A stretch of DNA of 64,000 nucleotides, from positions 4,539,001-4,603,000 of the forward strand of contig NZ_JAUOEO010000001.1 in the NCBI RefSeq assembly GCF_030540825.1, given 5' to 3'. The DNA is from Flavivirga spongiicola (lineage in GTDB: Bacteria > Bacteroidota > Bacteroidia > Flavobacteriales > Flavobacteriaceae). Within the stretch, counting starts at the first letter, position 1; each line of letters opens with the position of its first letter. The notes under the pieces are model-generated. The model saw only the letters and a list, made by a program, of their open reading frames with translations, had not been told where the DNA came from and ran no database searches. Shown here piece by piece: positions 56,516 to 64,000 of this stretch. Made by a program: the position numbers and the translations under genes.

Positions 56516-56573
56516 GCAGCAAAGGTAATAATATTAGGCCGAGTCCAAACGATTTTATGAATAAGATAAGTAT

Positions 56574-56606
56574 TAAAAAAACAAAACCCTGAACTTGATT
56601 CAGGGT
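56574..56606 (-). terminator. Rho-independent terminator
   Basis: ACCCTGAA (56586-56593) and TTCAGGGT (56599-56606) form a perfect 8-bp stem with a 5-base loop; on the minus strand it is followed by TTTGTTTTTTT. It closes the DUF2853 transcript about 50 bp after its stop. Confidence 0.75.
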
Positions 56607-56654
56607 AAAAAGCACTATAACAATTGTAACGCTTATAATATATAAAAGATCTTA

Positions 56655-56993
56655 TTAGTAAGCTGATTCTTTTTTAAAATGCTTAGTTAATAAATAATAT
56701 ACAACGACTCTATATTTATTACGGTTAGATTGACCATACTTATCCATCACAGCAGCAATGCCTTTATCTAAATCAGCACTATCATTTAAACCCAATTTTT
56801 TAATTAAAAAATTGTTTTTTACAGTGGCAAGTTCAGACTCGTCAGAACCAGAAACTGTTGCAGAATCTGCATTGTAAATTGATGGGCCACAGCCAATAGC
56901 TACTTTGGTTAAAAGGTCCATATCTGCATTAACCTCGAATTTGTCTTTTAAATCTGCAGCATACTTCGCAATAAGCTCGTCTCTTTTACTCAT
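56655..56993 (-). CDS. DUF2853-family small protein
   Basis: 112 residues, soluble and helical. The pattern MSKRDELIAKYAADLKDKF, TKVAIGCGPSIYNADSATVS, KNNFLIKKLGLNDSADLDKG and NRNKYRVVVYYLLTKHF is characteristic of DUF2853. Molecular function is not established. Single-gene transcript with its own terminator. Confidence 0.85.
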   Translation of the reverse strand: MSKRDELIAKYAADLKDKFEVNADMDLLTKVAIGCGPSIYNADSATVSGSDESELATVKNNFLIKKLGLNDSADLDKGIAAVMDKYGQSNRNKYRVVVYYLLTKHFKKESAY

Positions 56994-57092
56994 AATAATA
57001 TGTTTAGTGTGTTTGTAAAATACGTGTATTGATAACTGTTTAAAGATAACAATTATTTAGACTCAAAGAATGGGAGAATGTTACACATTATT

Positions 57093-58850
57093 CTAACCAA
57101 TATATTTAAAATAGTTTAAAAGCACTTCGTCATTAAGATTCTTTGGTGTAAAAACTTCTAATAACTTTGGCTGGTTTCCTTCTGAATAAAATGAATTTAA
57201 TGACGTCTTTAATGCCGCTTCGTCTGAAACAGATTCATATTTCAAACCATACATATTACACAAATGCTCTGCTGTTAAATGATGATTTGTTTCAAAATAA
57301 GTATCAAAATTCTCGGTATTTTTATGACCCGGAAGAATTCTAAATATCCCTCCCCCTTGGTTATTAATAACAATGATTCTGAAATTATCAGGAATGTAAT
57401 TATTCCATAAGGCATTGCTATCGTATATAAAACTTAAATCACCTGTTATTAAAGTGGTTTGTTTTTTATTCGCAACAGCACTACCAATAGCCGTGGCTGT
57501 ACAACCATCAATACCACTAGTACCGCGATTACAAAATACTTCTAATGTTTTATTTAAGTCGAATAATTGCGCATAACGAACAGTAGAGCTATTTCCCAAT
57601 TGTAAAATAGTATCGCCTGGTATTGAATTCAATATAACATCAAAGGCTTTTAAATCGCTAAAATCTATACTATTTAAGTAATTATTATGCTTAACACGTC
57701 TCGATGCTTTTATATGGCTCCAATATGAATTATAATCACTTTTAATTGATTTGATTTGAGGTAAAAATTTAGAAAAGAAATAATTTGGTGTTGTCTTTAC
57801 AAAATTATTTAAACAAAAGAATGTATCGTTTGCTTTCTTTAAATCTATATGCCAATGTTGTTGTGGTCTATATGCTCTTAAAAATGCTTTTACCTTTTTT
57901 GAAACGATCAAACCTCCGAACGTGAGTAAAATATCTGGTTGCAACTTTCCAAAATCTTCACTTTTTAAAGGAGCTATTAGCTTATCTATGCTCGGAAAAA
58001 ATGTATCATGATGTAAATTTGATGTTGTTTCAGTAAATACGATAACACTATCATCGGCTGCTAAATTGTCTAACCAGTGTTGCTCTATTTGATTGGGTTG
58101 ATTCACTCCAACTAGCACTATTTTTTTCGAAGCAGCATTCCAGTCTTTTATACAGTCACCTAAAATGTAATCATCAATTTCTAACGGTTGGTTTTCCAGA
58201 TCAATTGACTTTGGTTTTACAGATGACTCATTTACCATAGTATATAATGGTTCATCAAACGGAACGTTAATATGCACAGGACCATTTTTAAGAAGCGCCA
58301 TATTTATAGCCTTATCGATCTCTTCTTCATTATATTCCTGAACGGTTTTCTTTAGCTCAGGTAAAGTTTTAACCTTATTCTCCAGGTTTTCAAAAACAGG
58401 CAGTTCTTCTTCTATAAGATCAATGTTATCTTCTTTTAAATCAAGTTTTAAATTTGATGAGCATAGCACATGATTTTCAAATACATTTTTCTGATTAATG
58501 GTTTGACCATCTCCAATACCTATTAAATGCTTTGGTCTATCTGCAGATAATACTATTAAAGGAATATCACTATAAAACGCTTCAGCAACGGCTGGGTAAT
58601 AGTTTAACAATGCACTTCCAGAGGTACAAACAACTGCTGTTGGTTCTTGTAACTGTTGGGCAATTCCTAAAGCAAAAAAGGCTGCACAACGCTCATCTAC
58701 AATACTATAACATTTAAAATAATCGTCGTTAGAAAAACCAATGGTTAATGGCGCATTTCTACTACCTGGAGAGATAACAATATGTTTAACACCTTTCGCT
58801 TTACATAACTGTATAACGGTTTGTGCTAGTGGGATTTTTGGATAAATCAT
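57093..58850 (-). CDS. menD: 2-succinyl-5-enolpyruvyl-6-hydroxy-3-cyclohexene-1-carboxylate synthase (MenD)
   Basis: Start set at ATG 58850 (MIYPKIPLAQTVIQLCKAKG), which opens the conserved N-terminus; an in-frame ATG at 58889 would add 13 hydrophobic residues atypical of the family. The 585 residues are a ThDP-dependent enzyme: ISPGSRNAPLT, catalytic glutamate in DERCAAFFALG, and the ThDP/Mg site GDLSFIYDSNALWNN. It joins isochorismate and 2-oxoglutarate in menaquinone synthesis. It lies 47 bp after menF, transcribed in the same direction. Confidence 0.95.
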   Translation of the reverse strand: MIYPKIPLAQTVIQLCKAKGVKHIVISPGSRNAPLTIGFSNDDYFKCYSIVDERCAAFFALGIAQQLQEPTAVVCTSGSALLNYYPAVAEAFYSDIPLIVLSADRPKHLIGIGDGQTINQKNVFENHVLCSSNLKLDLKEDNIDLIEEELPVFENLENKVKTLPELKKTVQEYNEEEIDKAINMALLKNGPVHINVPFDEPLYTMVNESSVKPKSIDLENQPLEIDDYILGDCIKDWNAASKKIVLVGVNQPNQIEQHWLDNLAADDSVIVFTETTSNLHHDTFFPSIDKLIAPLKSEDFGKLQPDILLTFGGLIVSKKVKAFLRAYRPQQHWHIDLKKANDTFFCLNNFVKTTPNYFFSKFLPQIKSIKSDYNSYWSHIKASRRVKHNNYLNSIDFSDLKAFDVILNSIPGDTILQLGNSSTVRYAQLFDLNKTLEVFCNRGTSGIDGCTATAIGSAVANKKQTTLITGDLSFIYDSNALWNNYIPDNFRIIVINNQGGGIFRILPGHKNTENFDTYFETNHHLTAEHLCNMYGLKYESVSDEAALKTSLNSFYSEGNQPKLLEVFTPKNLNDEVLLNYFKYIG

Positions 58851-58897
58851 GTGGTAATAATCTAGTACAAAAATAAGAAATAGGTACAAATACCTAA

Positions 58898-60025
58898 CTA
58901 CAAAATGTTTTTAATTACTAAAGATTTAGATACAGTTTCCTCCCATTCTTTTTCCGGATCAGAATATTTTGTAATACCGCCGCCAACATAAATAATTGCA
59001 TTATTATTCTTTAGTTGCATACATCTTAAGTTTACATACAATTGCGTACTTTTTTTATTGATGGTATAAGCCCTGTTTTCAATATTGCGTTTTGCAGACC
59101 TTGATTGTAATTTGGTTTCCATGTTCAACTCTCCTAAAAAACCCGTATAAAACGCTCTGTTATAGTGCTCATTATCTAAAATAAACTGTTTTGCATCTGG
59201 TTTGGGTAAACCACAGACTGCAGGTGTGGGGTGTAATAAAGAAATGATCTTTTTTAAATTTGATTCTGATTTTAACCGCGCAGAAATCATCGTTTTTAAA
59301 TGCAGTAAATTACCCGCCTTTACGGTCTCGACATCAGATACTTTCAAACTCTCAACTGAAGATCTTAAATGATCTATTATAAAATCAGTCACAAATTGTT
59401 GTTCTTGTTCTTCTTTATTCTGCCAAACAACATCCAAAGTTCCTTTGTAATCTTGTGTACCGGCTAATGCCATGATTGAAAACTGGCTCCCTTCAATTTT
59501 TATTAGAGTCTCCGGTGTAGCTCCTAACCACAACCCTACATTAGGGTGATACCAACAATACACAAATGCCGACGTATAAGCGTTTAAAAGATTTTTAAAA
59601 ATAGATATAGGGTTCGATTCGGATACCGTAATAGCTTCCTGTCTGGACAGTACTACTTTTTTAAAGTAATGATTGGAAATAGCCTCAACACCTTTTTTAA
59701 TTAAATTAATATGTTGTTGTCTTGCTTTTAAATCTTCTGTTGAATTAACTTTTTTCTTTTTTACTGGCTCCGCATGAAACTCTGAAACCAAAGCGTCTGC
59801 CCTTAGGTATTCAGAATTATCTAAAGGTATTAAAACCGTTTTTTCAGTATCATCAAATGGAGAAAACACAAAACCTTTTTCTGTAAAATCACTTGTAAAA
59901 TGTAAATCGTTTGTTTGTTGTAATAAGGCATTTACCCGGTTTTCTTTTGGTTTTCTATAAGCTACAAAAGGTAATTTATTGTTGTATTGTGCTTCAATAC
60001 GTTTAAAAAAAGGTTCCAATGTCAT
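58898..60025 (-). CDS. menF: Isochorismate synthase (MenF/EntC family)
   Basis: 375 residues, chorismate-binding fold. Signature segments: KKVVLSRQEAI, WLGATPETLIKIEG, LKTMISARLKS, LLHPTPAVCGLPK, YNRAFYTGFLGELN and IIYVGGGITKYSDPEKEWEE. It converts chorismate to isochorismate, feeding MenD encoded next. The thioesterase gene upstream is separated by 3 bp, so the three genes form a menaquinone operon. Confidence 0.92.
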   Translation of the reverse strand: MTLEPFFKRIEAQYNNKLPFVAYRKPKENRVNALLQQTNDLHFTSDFTEKGFVFSPFDDTEKTVLIPLDNSEYLRADALVSEFHAEPVKKKKVNSTEDLKARQQHINLIKKGVEAISNHYFKKVVLSRQEAITVSESNPISIFKNLLNAYTSAFVYCWYHPNVGLWLGATPETLIKIEGSQFSIMALAGTQDYKGTLDVVWQNKEEQEQQFVTDFIIDHLRSSVESLKVSDVETVKAGNLLHLKTMISARLKSESNLKKIISLLHPTPAVCGLPKPDAKQFILDNEHYNRAFYTGFLGELNMETKLQSRSAKRNIENRAYTINKKSTQLYVNLRCMQLKNNNAIIYVGGGITKYSDPEKEWEETVSKSLVIKNIL

Positions 60026-60028
60026 TAA

Positions 60029-60454
60029 CTATTTCTTTTTTGGTAAAGTAATAGTGGACAATTTACAAATTGAAATTAAATTATCAGCTTCATCTGTAAT
60101 TCGTATATCTAATAATTGCGTTGTCCTGCCTTTATGCAAAAAAGTCGCTTTGGCATAAACATACCCTTCCTTTATACTTTTCAAATGATTTGCCGTAATT
60201 TCTATACCGCGTACAAAGAATTTTTCTGTATCTGTAAAAATATGCGAAGCAAAACTACCAACACTTTCAGCTAAAGCAGCTGTAGCACCACCATGCAATA
60301 CACCGTCTGGTTGATGTACTCTGGAATTTACAGGCATTTTAGCTATTAAAAAATTATCTCCGTAGTCTATAACTTCAATATTCAAGGTTTCCATTAAAGT
60401 GTTTTTACAAGCAGCATTTGCCTGAGCTAAAACTTTTTCCTTAGATAATTGCAT
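60029..60454 (-). CDS. PaaI/MenI-like hotdog-fold thioesterase
   Basis: 141 residues, single hotdog domain: HQPDGVLHGGATAALAESVG with the catalytic glutamate in the long helix, GIEITANHLKSIKEGYVYAK and LLDIRITDEADNLISICKLS. Being the first gene of an operon with menF and menD, it may be the DHNA-CoA thioesterase of menaquinone synthesis (MenI); a general PaaI role cannot be excluded from sequence alone. Confidence 0.85.
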   Translation of the reverse strand: MQLSKEKVLAQANAACKNTLMETLNIEVIDYGDNFLIAKMPVNSRVHQPDGVLHGGATAALAESVGSFASHIFTDTEKFFVRGIEITANHLKSIKEGYVYAKATFLHKGRTTQLLDIRITDEADNLISICKLSTITLPKKK

Positions 60455-60472
60455 AGAATAATTTATTTTTAA

Positions 60473-60492
60473 GAACTCGTTAAAACGAGTTC
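60473..60492. promoter_or_regulatory. Palindrome in the divergent menaquinone/hydrolase intergenic
   Basis: GAACTCGTT-AA-AACGAGTTC, perfect 9-bp arms with a 2-base centre, lies 18 bp upstream of the thioesterase ATG and 36 bp before the hydrolase ATG. Its shape suits a dimeric regulator site, but it could also be a leader hairpin. Confidence 0.4.
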
Positions 60493-60528
60493 AATATCTG
60501 AAACAAAAGTACAAAACCCGTTTAATAA

Positions 60529-61191
60529 ATGAATTCTAGCGAAAAAGAAATATCATATCAGACTACAAATACGTATTCTACTTTAAATACACTTACTGGT
60601 AAAACAAAAAATGTTTGGTTAGTCTGTCATGGTATGGGTTATTTAAGTCGATACTTCTTAAAATATTTTAAACAATTAAATGCTGAAGAAAACTATATTA
60701 TTGCGCCACAGGCAAGCAGTAAATACTATTTAAATTCGCAGTTTAAACATGTTGGCGCTGGCTGGTTAACTAAAGAAAACACCTTAGCAGAAACCAAAAA
60801 TGTGCTACGCTATTTAGATGCCGTTTTAGAAGCTGAAAACATTACAAAAGATAAGAAACTAATCATTTTTGGGTATTCACAAGGCGTGAGTATTGCGATG
60901 CGTTATGTGGCAAAAAGAAAAATACAGTGTAGTCAATTGGTGTTACATTCCGGAGGCATTCCAAAAGAATTAGTTGTTGAAGATTTTAAATTCCTAAAAG
61001 CAAAAGTATCATTAATTTATGGGAAAGATGATGCTTACTTAAATAAAGAGCGTATCCTTATTGAAACTAAAAGAGCCACCGAGTTATTTAGAAATAACCT
61101 AAACGTAATACCATTTGATGGTGTACACCAAGTTAATGTAGCATTGATTAATAATATTGCTTGTCATTCCGACGAAGGAGGAATCACATAA
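60529..61191 (+). CDS. Alpha/beta hydrolase (carboxylesterase-like), 3' end captured by a repeat
   Basis: 220 residues. Nucleophile elbow GYSQG with S117, oxyanion region LVCHGMGYLSRYF, acid-loop candidate YGKDDAYLN and a histidine in GVHQVN near residue 203. It resembles small serine esterases of the phospholipase/carboxylesterase type. The last residues (ACHSDEGGIT) are encoded by the left 29-bp repeat that brackets the GIY-YIG gene, so the native C-terminus and stop were replaced by the insertion. The catalytic core is complete, so the enzyme may still work. Confidence 0.83.
   Translation: MNSSEKEISYQTTNTYSTLNTLTGKTKNVWLVCHGMGYLSRYFLKYFKQLNAEENYIIAPQASSKYYLNSQFKHVGAGWLTKENTLAETKNVLRYLDAVLEAENITKDKKLIIFGYSQGVSIAMRYVAKRKIQCSQLVLHSGGIPKELVVEDFKFLKAKVSLIYGKDDAYLNKERILIETKRATELFRNNLNVIPFDGVHQVNVALINNIACHSDEGGIT
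61161..61189. repeat. 29-bp inverted repeat, left copy
   Basis: Begins TTGTCATTCCGACGAAGGAG and continues GAATCACAT; its exact reverse complement is at 61526-61554. It encodes the C-terminus of the upstream hydrolase. The same core in variant form occurs at 20579-20604. Confidence 0.9.
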
Positions 61192-61206
61192 TACATATTA
61201 ACGGTT

Positions 61207-61551
61207 ATGATTGAGTTTATTGAAGGACATCACATTTATTATGTTTATATAATTACCAATAAATACAGGTCAACATATTATGTTGGTGTCACTAATAGTC
61301 TAAATAAAAGGTTACTACAACATCATGAAAATATAGAACTTAAACGGAACACTTTTGCTTCAAAGTATAATTTAAAGTATTTAGTTTATTACGAGCAATT
61401 TTCTTGGATTCAATTAGCAACCTCAAGAGAAAAAGAAATTAAAGGCTGGAGAAGAGATAAAAAGTTAAATTTAATACGAAGCTTTAATGAGAATTTTGAA
61501 TTTTTAAATCACCATTTCATAGATAATGTGATTCCTCCTTCGTCGGAATGA
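61207..61551 (+). CDS. GIY-YIG nuclease-domain protein bracketed by inverted repeats
   Basis: 114 residues, a stand-alone GIY-YIG domain: IYYVYIITNKYRSTYYVGVT (GIY...YVG), the arginine in NSLNKRLLQHH, LVYYEQFSWIQLATSREKEI with the metal-binding glutamate, and GWRRDKKLNLIRSF. The catalytic residues of the family appear complete. The last codons (NVIPPSSE) and the stop are formed by the right-hand repeat (61526-61554), so gene and repeat are one unit. Plausibly the enzyme of a REP-type mobile or propagating element (inference). Confidence 0.85.
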   Translation: MIEFIEGHHIYYVYIITNKYRSTYYVGVTNSLNKRLLQHHENIELKRNTFASKYNLKYLVYYEQFSWIQLATSREKEIKGWRRDKKLNLIRSFNENFEFLNHHFIDNVIPPSSE

Positions 61552-61554
61552 CAA
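61526..61554. repeat. 29-bp inverted repeat, right copy
   Basis: Exact reverse complement of 61161-61189. It supplies the final codons and the stop of the GIY-YIG gene. A further imperfect palindrome (CCCCGCAGCAAGCTGACGAG, from 61566) follows. Confidence 0.9.
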
Positions 61555-61690
61555 AACAAAATAATGACCCCGCAGCAAGCTGACGAGATTACCAAACGAT
61601 TATTAACAATTTCACAAAAAACACATTCAGCAAGTTTGGAAAAGTTTCTATCTTGATTACTGAATACATTTGCAGTATAAATACGAAACA

Positions 61691-62575
61691 ATGAAACCGA
61701 AACAAACCAACAAAGCGTTTTATGAACAAAAGCTAAACTTGATTATTGAGTACATTCACAATAATCTGGATAGCAAAATAGACATAAAAATGCTAGCTGA
61801 GATCTCACATTTTTCACCGTTTCATTTTCATCGTATTAGTAGAGCGCTTTTAGGAGAACCCATTGGAGCATACATTTCTAGAACACGTGTAGAAATGGCT
61901 GCCAAAATGGTTCGTTACACCTCTTTAGATATTGAAAGCATTGCTTATAATGTTGGTTTTGAAACACCATCGTCCTTATCTAAAAAGTTTAAAACTCATT
62001 TTGGAGTGTCCCCAACAGCGTATCGCAAAAACAAATTATTCACAATTAAAAAAATGAACATCATGGGAACAACATCCAGTACTGAAAACAGTCAAAGTTT
62101 AAACATTAAAAAAGCCAAAATTCTAGATATAGAAGACAAAAAATGCATCTACATTCGTATGCAAGGGGCTTATGAATCTTTAGATTATCCTACTGCCTGG
62201 AAAAAGCTTTGGGGACAAGTAAAAGAGCAAAAGTTATTCACCGCAGGGATAGAACATATAGGCTTGCCATATGACGACCCTAAAGTAACCGACGAAGATA
62301 AAATTAGATACGATTCTTGTTTGGTTATACATAAAGATGCTGAAGCCTCTGGAGATATTGGTGTTAAAACACTTAAAGGTGGTAAATTTGCGGTGTTTTT
62401 ATATCAAGGTAGTTATGAATTTTTTGCCGATGTTTACAATTACATTTTTAATGAATGGTTATTAAATAACGATTACGAATTACGTGATGAAACTGTTAGA
62501 GAAAAATACATTAGTAATCCAGAACGTGTAGAACCACATAAATTAAAAACAGAATTTTACTTACCAATAAAATAG
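61691..62575 (+). CDS. AraC-family regulator with GyrI-like ligand-binding domain
   Basis: Start set at ATG 61691 (MKPKQTNKAFYEQKLNLIIE); an in-frame ATG at 61670 would add 7 residues. The 294 residues hold an N-terminal AraC helix-turn-helix pair (DIKMLAEISHFSPFHFHRIS, DIESIAYNVGFETPSSLSKK, FGVSPTAYRKNK) and a C-terminal GyrI/effector-binding domain (YIRMQGAYESLDYPTAWKKL, GKFAVFLYQGSYEFFADVYN). It is a transcription factor for small hydrophobic or cationic ligands in this family; its targets are unknown here. Just downstream of the GIY-YIG unit. Confidence 0.92.
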   Translation: MKPKQTNKAFYEQKLNLIIEYIHNNLDSKIDIKMLAEISHFSPFHFHRISRALLGEPIGAYISRTRVEMAAKMVRYTSLDIESIAYNVGFETPSSLSKKFKTHFGVSPTAYRKNKLFTIKKMNIMGTTSSTENSQSLNIKKAKILDIEDKKCIYIRMQGAYESLDYPTAWKKLWGQVKEQKLFTAGIEHIGLPYDDPKVTDEDKIRYDSCLVIHKDAEASGDIGVKTLKGGKFAVFLYQGSYEFFADVYNYIFNEWLLNNDYELRDETVREKYISNPERVEPHKLKTEFYLPIK

Positions 62576-62594
62576 AGCTTATTTTAATATAAGT

Positions 62595-63086
62595 TCAAAG
62601 TCTAATTTCATTTTCTAAAGCTAAAAGATGTGTAATTTTATTATTACCATCTTTTAGTGGATAGACTTCAATACTACAATGATACATCTCGCCATTTTTT
62701 CTATAATTAACAATGCTTTCTTTAAAATGAACACCGCTTTTTAAATAGCTACGTATATTATTTAGAGTTTTGGAAGAGGTCTTTTCTCCTTGTAAAAAAT
62801 GAGGTTTCTTCCCTTTCGCATATTTAAAAGAATAGCCCGTCATTTTTGTAAATCCTTTATTTACCCATTGAATTTCTTGTGTAAGGCCGGTAAGCACTAA
62901 AGCTTCAAATTGATTATTAGTGAGTATGGTTTCAACATCAAAAGACCAGCTAAATTTGTTCTTGTATGTTTTTAAAATTTCAATATCATTTTGCTTAGTA
63001 AATTTAATAGCTTGTTCTGCCAAATGCATTGAATAAATATCCCAGCATTTTAAAGGACCTTGTAACGTATGTGGTTTTGTTTTCAT
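62595..63086 (-). CDS. PAS-domain protein with LOV-like motif lacking the photoactive cysteine
   Basis: 163 residues: a helical N-terminus (1-50), then a PAS fold (about 55-163, EIQWVNKGFTKMTGYSFKYA, ESIVNYRKNGEMYHCSIEVY, LKDGNNKITHLLALENEI). The segment G92-K-K-P-H-F-L-Q-G100 aligns with the LOV motif GxNCRFLQG, but the flavin-bonding cysteine is a proline. It may bind flavin without classical photochemistry, or serve as a ligand-sensing PAS. No output domain is present; it ends 19 bp from the convergent AraC gene. Confidence 0.75.
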   Translation of the reverse strand: MKTKPHTLQGPLKCWDIYSMHLAEQAIKFTKQNDIEILKTYKNKFSWSFDVETILTNNQFEALVLTGLTQEIQWVNKGFTKMTGYSFKYAKGKKPHFLQGEKTSSKTLNNIRSYLKSGVHFKESIVNYRKNGEMYHCSIEVYPLKDGNNKITHLLALENEIRL

Positions 63087-63427
63087 TGCTTCAATAATTT
63101 TGTGCAGAGAGAGATAAAAAGAAGCAAGACACCAACAATAAGCAGAATAAATTAAGCTCGCCGGTATATATATCTTGACTTGGCCTTAAAATCGCGAAAG
63201 CACGTTTGTCTTTTTTAAAGGGAAGTATCTGGCTTGTAATAATTGATATTACTTACAGTTGCGCGACAGCTTGTGAGTTTAACACAATTCCTTATTATAT
63301 AGCACTAGCTAAACCTTTAAATAATACCAGCTATAGTTTGAATTTATTATAAATGGTAATACTCAAATATATAGTTTTTAAGGTAAATACAGCACTAAAT
63401 GATTAACTCTTCTAATATTAAACTTAT
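63087..63427. other. Intergenic, no gene seen
   Basis: About 340 bp with stops in all frames, no tRNA or hairpin of note. It must include the promoter of the PAS gene. Confidence 0.5.
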
Positions 63428-64000
63428 TTATAGGTCTTTTTCATAACGTTTAATCATATCTTCTCTAGATTCTGGAGCTTCTAAACCTCCTAACTGATCT
63501 TTTAACATGTGCCCCATTGTCGGAAATGTGTTCCTATCAATTTTTGCCTTTTCATCCCATAATTTAGAGCGCATAAAAGCCTTTGCACAATGTAAAAACA
63601 ATGTTTCGATAGCAACAACGATACATGCCTTTGGTGGATGATTTTCTGAAGTAAACAACTCTAAATATTCAGCATCAGTACTAATAGAAGCCTGACCATT
63701 TACGCGCAAAGTTTCATCAATACCCGGTATTAAAAATAATAAACCAACCGTTCCAGTTTCTAAAATATTAACAATGCTATCAAGTCTATTGTTCCCTTTA
63801 GAATCTGGGATTACAATTTCTGTTTCATTAATCACTTTTACAAATCCTGGTGTTCCTCCTCTTGGAGACGCATCTAATTTTCCTTCTTTATTTGATGTAG
63901 ACATTACCAAAAATGGAGATGTATTAATAAAATGAATGGCATGTTTGTCTAAGTTAAAAAGGTCTTTATCCTTAGCTCTTCCTTTAGGGAATCCATATAA
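63428..64000 (-). CDS. PPOX-class FMN-dependent flavoprotein, N-terminus cut by window edge
   Basis: The frame is open from the window end (LYGFPKGRAKDKDLFNLDKH) to the stop at 63428, so at least 191 residues; the start lies beyond base 64000. Pyridoxamine-5'-phosphate-oxidase-like split-barrel signature: FLVMSTSNKEGKLDASPRGG, DSKGNNRLDSIVNILETGTV and GLLFLIPGIDETLRVNGQAS. Members bind FMN or F420 and reduce small substrates; the exact substrate is not readable. An internal ATG at 63910 would miss the first strand and is not the real start. Confidence 0.9.
   Translation of the reverse strand, partial: LYGFPKGRAKDKDLFNLDKHAIHFINTSPFLVMSTSNKEGKLDASPRGGTPGFVKVINETEIVIPDSKGNNRLDSIVNILETGTVGLLFLIPGIDETLRVNGQASISTDAEYLELFTSENHPPKACIVVAIETLFLHCAKAFMRSKLWDEKAKIDRNTFPTMGHMLKDQLGGLEAPESREDMIKRYEKDL

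Noticed and set aside
61509..61691. Minus-strand 60-codon frame antisense to the GIY-YIG 3' end
   Set aside because: It is largely made of the inverted repeat read in reverse and has no coding signal of its own.

Overview
The window comes from an AT-rich genome of the Bacteroidota, almost certainly family Flavobacteriaceae. The evidence is four linked hallmarks: two SusC/SusD outer-membrane uptake pairs, each driven by an ECF sigma/FecR anti-sigma pair; a giant type IX-secreted SprB-like adhesin followed by PorP/SprF and OmpA partners; the menaquinone genes menD/menF; and Bacteroidota-type promoters (TTG, about 20 bp, TAnnTTTG). No tRNA, rRNA or CRISPR array was seen.

Layout. 1-1.9 kb: N-terminal 645 codons of a beta-propeller sensor protein, cut by the window edge. 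2.0-4.6 kb: scarred mobile-element debris, with a 53-bp perfect palindrome, a frameshifted integrase tail, and an AbiE toxin-antitoxin pair whose toxin is broken while the antitoxin is open. 4.6-13.0 kb: glycan-uptake operon read right to left (sigma, FecR, SusC, SusD, NagZ-like GH3 lipoprotein). 13.0-14.1 kb: a frameshifted mobile-element gene and the first of two mnmE-end-like repeats. 14.1-31.7 kb: an unusual second SusCD locus under a divergent sigma/FecR pair. Its downstream genes are thiol-redox proteins: a TlpA thioredoxin, two DsbD-alpha-like proteins, two FG-GAP proteins with vicinal cysteines, a ThuA-like secreted protein, and three paralogous thioredoxin lipoproteins with near-constant C-termini and varied N-termini. 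This is the best candidate for an undescribed system here.

32.4-39.5 kb: two tandem paralogous propeller/LytS-type histidine kinases and a convergent, overlapping LytTR response regulator. 39.6-51.0 kb: degenerate receiver, OmpA/PD40 protein, PorP/SprF, and a giant adhesin with sixteen 79-residue repeats, a typical gliding or adhesion export triad. 51-54 kb: gene-poor spacer and mnmE, which carries an in-frame repeat-derived insertion. 54-55.7 kb: two paralogous 142-residue proteins from a tandem duplication that also copied the 5' end of mnmE. 55.7-60.5 kb: housekeeping (CvfB-like S1 protein, DUF2853, menD, menF, hotdog thioesterase). 60.5-64 kb: a hydrolase whose 3' end has been captured by a GIY-YIG nuclease gene bracketed by 29-bp perfect inverted repeats, an AraC/GyrI regulator, a PAS protein and a PPOX flavoprotein cut by the right edge.

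Three accessory genes (integrase tail, AbiEii, DUF6730-like) each carry a one-base indel in an A-run, so either real decay or homopolymer sequencing error should be kept in mind. All functional assignments are from reading motifs; no database search was run.
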